Shown: one piece after another, positions 59,664 to 64,000 of the stretch | Layout of the letters: each line of letters opens with the position of its first letter | Position numbering within the stretch: the stretch's first letter is position 1 | Assembly: GCA_963813495.1 (NCBI GenBank) | Contig: CAWEZC010000005.1 | Location: 1 to 64,000 of the forward strand | DNA from: JACVRW01 sp963813495 | Lineage (GTDB): Bacteria; Actinomycetota; Thermoleophilia; Solirubrobacterales; Thermoleophilaceae | Length of the DNA stretch: 64,000 bases | Direction of reading: 5' to 3' | Program-made: the position numbers and the translations under genes | Notes under the pieces: generated by a model | Seen by the model: the letters and a program-made list of their open reading frames with translations, nothing else | What the model was told of the DNA's origin: nothing | The model's database searches: none

Positions 59664-60580
59664 GCAGCGGACCCCACGCCAGCGCACCGCCCGCCAAACG
59701 ACCCGCGGTCACTCTGTCCACCCTGGCCGAGAAGAAGGCCCTCGGCGAGCCGATCGTGATGGTCACCGCCTACGACTACCCGAGCGCGCAGGTGGCCGAG
59801 GAGGCCGGCGTGGACGTCGTGCTGGTGGGCGACTCCGGCGCCATGACCGTGCTCGGCTATCCGTCCACCGTGCCCGTGACGCTCGACGAGCTGCTCATGC
59901 TGGCGGCGGCCGCCCGCCGCGGCCTGTCGACGCCCCTGCTCGTGGGCGACATGCCCTTCGGCTCCTACGAAGCCTCCAACGAGGAGGCGATCCACAACGC
60001 GCAGCGCTTCGTCAAGCAGGCGGGCTGCGACGCCGTGAAGCTGGAGCGCGGCGGCAGCTCCGTGGAGCGCGCTGCGGCCATCGTCAACGCCGGCATTCCG
60101 GTAATGGGCCATGTGGGGCTGACCCCGCAGACCGCCACCGCTCTCGGCGGCTATCGCTCGCAGGGGCGCACCGCGGAGCGCGGCCTCGCGGTGATGCAGG
60201 ATGCTCTCGGCCTCCAGGACGCCGGTGCGTTCTCAATCGTGTTCGAGGCGATTCCGAGCGTCCTGACGGAGATGATCATGCCCCGCATGCAGGTGCCCGT
60301 GATCGGCATCGGCGCCGGGCCGGCGGCGGACGGTCAGGTGCTCGTGTTCCACGACCTGTTGGGCATTTACGACGGCCATGCGGCCCGCTTCGTCAAGCGC
60401 TACGCGGACGTGCGCGAGCAGATGATCAAGGGCGTTTCCGCGTACGCCCAGGAGGTCCGGGAGCGGCGCTATCCCGCGCCTGAACACGGCTACACGATGG
60501 CGCCCGACGAGATCGCCCGGCTGCGCGAGCGCCTCGACGAGCCGGCGGGCGAGCCCTTCACGGGAGGTTTCAGCCTCTGA
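59660..60580 (+). CDS. panB: 3-methyl-2-oxobutanoate hydroxymethyltransferase
   Basis: 306 residues from ATG 59660. PIVMVTAYDYPSAQVAEEAG, VVLVGDSGAMTVLGY with metal-binding Asp, VGDMPFGSYEASNEEAI, AVKLERGGSS, VMGHVGLTPQ and IGIGAGPAADGQVLVFHDLL are PanB motifs. Makes ketopantoate from alpha-ketoisovalerate and methylene-tetrahydrofolate. The ~20-residue N-terminal extension is hydrophilic. Last gene of the pantothenate unit. Confidence 0.96.
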   Translation: MSSGPHASAPPAKRPAVTLSTLAEKKALGEPIVMVTAYDYPSAQVAEEAGVDVVLVGDSGAMTVLGYPSTVPVTLDELLMLAAAARRGLSTPLLVGDMPFGSYEASNEEAIHNAQRFVKQAGCDAVKLERGGSSVERAAAIVNAGIPVMGHVGLTPQTATALGGYRSQGRTAERGLAVMQDALGLQDAGAFSIVFEAIPSVLTEMIMPRMQVPVIGIGAGPAADGQVLVFHDLLGIYDGHAARFVKRYADVREQMIKGVSAYAQEVRERRYPAPEHGYTMAPDEIARLRERLDEPAGEPFTGGFSL

Positions 60581-60629
60581 GAGGCGGTTCCCAGCTCGAC
60601 TCGTTTTGAGCAACTTTGGGGAAAGGCAT

Positions 60630-60652
60630 GGGTTGACGCGTACGCCCAACCC
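60630..60652. promoter_or_regulatory. Inverted repeat upstream of the secreted-protein gene
   Basis: GGGTTG (60630-60635) pairs with CAACCC (60647-60652), loop 11 nt, 21 nt before the ATG at 60673 and just upstream of the AGGAAAGGA ribosome-binding site. It may be a terminator for panB, an operator or a 5'-UTR hairpin; nothing decides between these. Confidence 0.35.
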
Positions 60653-60672
60653 CCCGAGGAAAGGAACTGCAC

Positions 60673-61218
60673 ATGTCCCGATGGGCGCGGCGGCTCGTGC
60701 CGTCGCCGGCGATGGTCGTGGCCCTGGTAGCGCTCTTCGTCGCTATGGGAGGCTCCGCCTATGCCCTCGTGATCACCGGCAAGAGCATCAGGAACGGCAC
60801 GGTGACCGGCAAGGACCTCAAGAACGGCTCCCTCACGGGCAGCGAGGGCAAGAAGGATTCCTGGGGCGGCGGCGCCATCAAGGAATCGACGCTGGGCACC
60901 GTACCGAGTGCGTTCATCGCCGTCGGGGCCACCCGCTACGCCGTGGTCAACGCCGGCGGCCAGGCCGTCCGCGGCCGCGACGTGAGCTCCGCCGCCCGCA
61001 CGAGCGCCGGCCGCTACCAGGTGATCTTCGGCGGCGACGTGCGCAACTGCGGCTACTACGCCACGCTGGGCGATCCGACCGCCTCGGCTCCGCCCCAGGG
61101 CGGGCACGTCAGTGTCGCCTCGCTGGCGTCGAACGTGAACGGAGTGGCGATCCGCACCGAGAACGGCGGCAACGGCCAAGAGGTCGACAAGCCGTTCCAC
61201 CTGATCGTTCTCTGCTGA
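60673..61218 (+). CDS. Secreted/anchored Thermoleophilia-type protein (copy 1)
   Basis: 181 residues with an excellent AGGAAAGGA ribosome-binding site. N-terminus RRLVPSPAMVVALVALFVAM with GGSAYALVI is a signal/anchor segment; next come short polar repeats (GKSIRNGTVTGKDLKNGSLT), then a beta-rich domain with FGGDVRNCGYYATLG and a C-terminal Cys (LIVLC), so a disulfide is possible. This N-terminal layout is shared with the gene at 62905. Function unknown. Confidence 0.82.
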   Translation: MSRWARRLVPSPAMVVALVALFVAMGGSAYALVITGKSIRNGTVTGKDLKNGSLTGSEGKKDSWGGGAIKESTLGTVPSAFIAVGATRYAVVNAGGQAVRGRDVSSAARTSAGRYQVIFGGDVRNCGYYATLGDPTASAPPQGGHVSVASLASNVNGVAIRTENGGNGQEVDKPFHLIVLC

Positions 61219-61224
61219 TCGTAG

Positions 61225-61830
61225 TCAGGTACCCGGAACCGGCTCGGTTGCCGGTTCCGGGTATACGACCTGCCTGAGCACCTTGGCGGGCACGCCGGCG
61301 GCGATCGAGAAGGGCGGAACGTCCACGGTCACGACGCTGTTGGCGCCGATCACCGAGCGCTCGCCGATCGTCACGCCGCTGGTGACCACTACGTTGGCGC
61401 CGCACCAGACATTGTCGGCGATTCGCGTGGGCCCCTTGCTCGAGAAGCCCTGCCAGGGCACCGGCGTGTCCGGGTCGTCGAAGCGGTGATTGGCGTCGGT
61501 GACGAAGCAACCGTTGGCGAACATGCAGTGGTCGCCGATCTCCACGAGATCGATGGCGGCCACCATCACGCCGATGTTGAGGAAGCTCTGGGAGCCGATC
61601 CTGATGTGCCCTTCGTCTGATGCGGTGAGCCAGACGTTGGGCTCGAAGAGCGTGTGCTCGCCCACCTCGAGCCGTCCGTCCCTGAACGATTCGAGCACGT
61701 TGCCGTGGAGGGGCCAGCGGGCGAACGCGCGCCGGCGGGCCAGTTCGCGGTGGATGCGCAGCCGATTCCAGGGCAGCGAGTTGCGCTCGTACCAGAGCCA
61801 TTTCTGCCACCAGAGGCGGGCATTGCCCAT
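61225..61830 (-). CDS. Left-handed beta-helix (hexapeptide) acyltransferase
   Basis: 201 residues from ATG 61830, with AAGG ~9 nt upstream. A run of hexapeptide turns: LFEPNVWLTASDEGHIRIGS, IGDHCMFANGCFVTDANHRF, IADNVWCGANVVVTSGVTIG, ERSVIGANSVVTVDVP and PAKVLRQV, as in maltose/galactoside O-acetyltransferases. His in DANHRF fits the catalytic His. Probably O-acetylates a sugar or surface glycan. The last 12 codons overlap a perfect hairpin shared with the convergent gene. Confidence 0.9.
   Translation of the reverse strand: MGNARLWWQKWLWYERNSLPWNRLRIHRELARRRAFARWPLHGNVLESFRDGRLEVGEHTLFEPNVWLTASDEGHIRIGSQSFLNIGVMVAAIDLVEIGDHCMFANGCFVTDANHRFDDPDTPVPWQGFSSKGPTRIADNVWCGANVVVTSGVTIGERSVIGANSVVTVDVPPFSIAAGVPAKVLRQVVYPEPATEPVPGT
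61230..61263. terminator. 13-bp perfect hairpin inside the 3' end of the acyltransferase gene
   Basis: TACCCGGAACCGG (61230-61242) and CCGGTTCCGGGTA (61251-61263) are perfect reverse complements with loop CTCGGTTG. It begins 12 nt after the stop of the plus-strand secreted protein and lies wholly within the last codons of the minus-strand acyltransferase. Likely terminator for the plus-strand gene, possibly for both. Confidence 0.75.
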
Positions 61831-61911
61831 GGCGGGAGCCTTGCAGAGCGGGGTGGATTGGTGCGCCAGAACCACCTCCGCGCGGGCAGGCTGCAGTACC
61901 GTGGACGACCC

Positions 61912-62361
61912 GTGGAGGACGCCGCAATCGAGGCCCGGGGACACCGGCACGCGCCGCTGGTGGTCCTCTACGACCCCGACTGCGGCTTCTGCCGGGTCTG
62001 CGTGGCGGTTCTGCTGCGCTGGGACCGGCACGCGCGCCTGCGGCCGGTCCAGCTCTTCGGTGATGAGGCCGGCGTTCTGCTCGATGGGATGCCCGAGCCC
62101 GAGCAGGCGGCCTCCTGGCACGCCGTCACGCAGGACGGAGCCGTGCACTCTGGCGGCGCCGCCTTTGCGCCCGTGTTCGATCGGCTTCCAGGCGGCGGGC
62201 CGCTCGCGGCGCTGGGCCGGCGCTTCCCGGGCGCCCTCGAGCGCGGCTATCGCTGGGTCGCCGGCCATCGCTCCCTGGTGGGCAAACTGGTGCCCGGCGC
62301 CGCCCGTGGCTGGGCGGAGAAAGTACTGCGGGGGTCAGGTTGCGCGCCCAGCGGCCGATGA
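61912..62361 (+). CDS. DCC-family thiol-disulfide oxidoreductase-like protein (DUF393)
   Basis: 149 residues from GTG 61912. LVVLYDPDCGFCRVCVAVLL contains the DPDCGFC motif of the DUF393/DCC family (thioredoxin-like CxxC), followed by DGAVHSGGAAFAPVF and a Trp/Gly-rich C-terminus. Redox substrate unknown. Its TGA overlaps the next ATG (62358, ATGA), so it is translationally coupled to the GGDEF-like protein. Confidence 0.85.
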   Translation: MEDAAIEARGHRHAPLVVLYDPDCGFCRVCVAVLLRWDRHARLRPVQLFGDEAGVLLDGMPEPEQAASWHAVTQDGAVHSGGAAFAPVFDRLPGGGPLAALGRRFPGALERGYRWVAGHRSLVGKLVPGAARGWAEKVLRGSGCAPSGR

Positions 62362-62864
62362 AGGATGGTATGGCCCTGGACATCGACCCCCTCTTCGACC
62401 TTCCCGACGCCGAGCACTTCGAGGCCCTGCTGGTCCGCGAGGAGCTGCGCCGCGCTCGCACCGGTGAGACGCTCAGCGTGGCCGTGCTCGACCTCGACGG
62501 CCTGAGGGCCGTGACGGCGCGTCACGGCGCCTCTGCCGGCGAGGAGGCGCTGCGCCTGTGCGCGGGCGCGCTGCAGCGGTCCATCCGAACGGTCGACGAG
62601 GCGGCTCACATCGGCAAGGACGAGTTCTCCGTCCTGCTTCACGCCACCGATGCCCGCGCAGTGGCCGTGTGGGTCGAGCGCTTCGAGGAAGCGCTCGAGG
62701 AGGCATCCGCCGAGCACCCGGCGGGCCCCCTGACCTGCGCTGTCGGCCTGGCCGACACCACCGAGGAGCCCTCGCTCATGGAGGTGGCGATCCGGGCCCA
62801 CCGCCGCATGGAGGTTGTCCAGACGGTACGCAAGCTTCGCCGCGCGCGCGGGAGCGGGACCTGA
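62358..62864 (+). CDS. GGDEF-like domain protein with altered active site
   Basis: 168 residues from ATG 62358; ATG 62370, preceded by AAGGATGGT, is an alternative. LSVAVLDLDGLRAVTARHGA keeps the DLDG metal motif of nucleotidyl cyclases, and AAHIGKDEFSVLLHATDARA carries GKDEF where diguanylate cyclases have GG(D/E)EF. No sensory or membrane domain precedes it. It may be a weak or inactive cyclase, or bind nucleotides. Coupled to the DCC gene. Confidence 0.8.
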   Translation: MKDGMALDIDPLFDLPDAEHFEALLVREELRRARTGETLSVAVLDLDGLRAVTARHGASAGEEALRLCAGALQRSIRTVDEAAHIGKDEFSVLLHATDARAVAVWVERFEEALEEASAEHPAGPLTCAVGLADTTEEPSLMEVAIRAHRRMEVVQTVRKLRRARGSGT

Positions 62865-62904
62865 CCAGAGCGCAACTCCGGGGCGCGCAAGCCGTTAGGG
62901 CAGC

Positions 62905-63594
62905 GTGAGCCGCCTACGCCCGCCCTCCCCCGCTCTCGTCATCGCAGTGATCGCCCTCTTCGTCGCCCTCGGTGGGGGCGCCTACGCGGCCCTCAGGGTC
63001 GGCAGCGCCCAGGTGGCCGACAACTCGCTCCGCTCCCGCGACGTGCGCAACAACGAGCTGCGCGGGAAGGACGTGCGCAACCGCTCGCTGACTCGCGCGG
63101 ACGTCGCCCTCGACTCGCTCGAGGGGCCGCAGATCGACGAGCCCAGCCTCGCCCGGGTTCCCAGCGCCGTCAACGCGCAGGCCCTCGAGGGCAGGCGCCG
63201 GGTCAACGTGGCCCCCTTCACGCTGACCAACGGCCAGGCGCGCGAGGTGCTCCGCGAGGGCCCGTTCGTGCTCGCCGCCCGCTGTCGCATCAACGTGCTG
63301 ACCGGCGACGGCCGCAAGGACATCGCCGAGATCCTGATCTCCACCGGCGTCGACAATGCCGCCTTCGACGCTGCGGGCTCCGGCGAGCTGGACGTGAGCA
63401 CGCCTGACAGCGGGCGCGTGTTCGCCAACGTGGTGGCCGATCCCGGAACCGTTGCTCTGGACTCGCTCCAGGACGGGCTCGCGCTGGCGCCCGACGGGGC
63501 CGAGGAGATCGTGGACTCGGCGCTCTACGCAGCCGTAAACGCGCTCGCCCAGCCGGGCTCCTGTCGCTTCGGCGGCTACGTCGACCTCGGCTGA
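62905..63594 (+). CDS. Secreted/anchored Thermoleophilia-type protein (copy 2)
   Basis: 229 residues from GTG 62905, with AGGG 5 nt upstream. Same N-terminal plan as the gene at 60673: PPSPALVIAVIALFVALGGG segment, then short repeats NSLRSRDVRNNELRGKDVRN followed by RSLTRADVALDSLEGPQI, then a beta-rich domain. The xSLxxxDVxN pattern repeats every ~10 residues and resembles a beta-solenoid or coiled repeat. Two Cys (ARCRIN, GSCRFGG). Function unknown. Confidence 0.8.
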   Translation: MSRLRPPSPALVIAVIALFVALGGGAYAALRVGSAQVADNSLRSRDVRNNELRGKDVRNRSLTRADVALDSLEGPQIDEPSLARVPSAVNAQALEGRRRVNVAPFTLTNGQAREVLREGPFVLAARCRINVLTGDGRKDIAEILISTGVDNAAFDAAGSGELDVSTPDSGRVFANVVADPGTVALDSLQDGLALAPDGAEEIVDSALYAAVNALAQPGSCRFGGYVDLG

Positions 63595-63634
63595 GCCGAG
63601 CGCGCTGCAAAGCGGCGCCTGGCTTTTCGGGCGC

Positions 63635-64000
63635 TCAGGCGGCCGCGGCCACCTTGGCCGGCCGCCGCCGCTTGCGGGGCGCCGCCGGCTCCACGATCTT
63701 CGCCAGGAAGCGGCCGGTGTAGGACCCGGCCACGGCGGCCACCTGCTCCGGCGTGCCCTGCGCAACCAGCGCGCCTCCCTCCTCCCCGCCCTCCGGACCG
63801 AGGTCGATGATGCGGTCGGCCGTCTTGATCACGTCGAGGTTATGCTCGATCACCACCACGGTGTTGCCCTGATCGACCAGCCGCTGGAGCATCTCCAGCA
63901 GTCGCTCCACATCGGCGAAGTGCAGGCCCGTGGTGGGCTCGTCGAGGATGTAGAGCGTGCGCCCCGTAGCCACCTTGGAGAGCTCGCTCGCCAGCTTGAC
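63635..64000 (-). CDS. uvrA: UvrABC system protein A, C-terminal part (continues beyond window)
   Basis: Only the last ~121 residues are inside the window. VKLASELSKVATGRTLYILD with Walker B LYILDEPTTGLHF, VVVIEHNLDVIKTADRIIDL and DLGPEGGEEGG are the signature of the UvrA second ABC domain. The C-terminal tail is Lys/Arg/Ala-rich (PAAPRKRRRPAKVAAAA). The 5' end lies past base 64000. The DNA damage recognition subunit of nucleotide excision repair. Confidence 0.96.
   Translation of the reverse strand, partial: VKLASELSKVATGRTLYILDEPTTGLHFADVERLLEMLQRLVDQGNTVVVIEHNLDVIKTADRIIDLGPEGGEEGGALVAQGTPEQVAAVAGSYTGRFLAKIVEPAAPRKRRRPAKVAAAA

Noticed and set aside
63595..63634. Possible terminator between the secreted protein and uvrA (GAGCGC...GCGCTC)
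   Set aside because: A 6-bp stem with a loop of more than 25 nt is too weak to call.
1..64000. Search for CRISPR arrays, insertion sequences, integrases and prophage genes
   Set aside because: No direct-repeat array, transposase or integrase motif was seen anywhere; only a single tRNA, with no adjacent repeat that looks like an attachment site.

Overview
The window is a GC-rich chromosomal segment from an actinobacterium, most likely of class Thermoleophilia (Solirubrobacterales-like). This is inferred from three things: very high GC with frequent GTG/TTG starts; two secreted proteins whose N-termini carry the VALVALFVAMGG-type hydrophobic segment familiar from that class; and the mix of an F420-type luciferase-like oxidoreductase, Rex, an H+-pumping pyrophosphatase, many ECF sigma factors and a WS/DGAT acyltransferase. 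I found no insertion sequence, prophage, integrase or CRISPR array. Genes are packed tightly, and many same-strand neighbours share a 4-nt ATGA/GTGA/TTGA stop-start overlap.

Layout. 0.1-6 kb: a phosphotransferase/kinase fusion, a WS/DGAT acyltransferase, an MgtE-type Mg transporter and a VIT/CCC1 transporter, interspersed with two decayed genes (a trehalose-synthase-like glycosyltransferase 3' remnant and a collapsed tandem universal stress protein). 6-13.5 kb: a TetR/NTF2-like/DUF2867 operon downstream of a fully overlapping five-gene catabolic operon (LLM oxidoreductase, hydantoinase, M20 carbamoylase, acyl-CoA ligase, enoyl-CoA hydratase). 13.6-20.9 kb: a frameshifted membrane-anchored PLC-like protein, a CBS/DRTGG pyrophosphatase, an MFS transporter, small membrane proteins and a secreted Asp-rich protein. 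20.9-25.7 kb: a sigma-factor block (ECF42-type sigma plus DGPF protein, and an ECF-SnoaL sigma coupled to a DrrAB exporter). 25.7-33 kb: DksA-like and FKBP proteins, a K+ channel, a DoxX remnant and a heterodimeric ABC exporter. 33-39 kb: a secreted protein, tRNA-Gln(CTG), a winged-helix protein, an MpaB-like protein, a VOC protein, an ECF sigma and a MerR-DICT regulator.

39-47.5 kb: a flavin reductase, a pair of TrkA/RCK proteins, two APC permease-USP fusions, an FAD oxidase and a peroxiredoxin. 47.6-53 kb: H+-pyrophosphatase, MTA phosphorylase-like protein, DUF1844, GCS2 ligase, Rex and glutaredoxin. 53-58 kb: a CPA1 antiporter, tsaE-tsaB-rimI-tsaD for tRNA t6A synthesis, and a family-4 uracil-DNA glycosylase. 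58-60.6 kb: a pantothenate operon (DUF2520 Rossmann protein, panC, panB). 60.6-64 kb: two secreted Thermoleophilia-type proteins, a hexapeptide acyltransferase, a DCC-family protein coupled to a degenerate GGDEF protein, and the 3' end of uvrA.

The best candidates for something undescribed are the hydantoinase/LLM/CoA-ligase operon, the paired RCK plus APC-USP potassium-like module, and the perfect hairpins that embed stop codons between convergent genes. Everything here is read by eye; start codons and family calls are judgments from motifs, spacing and context.
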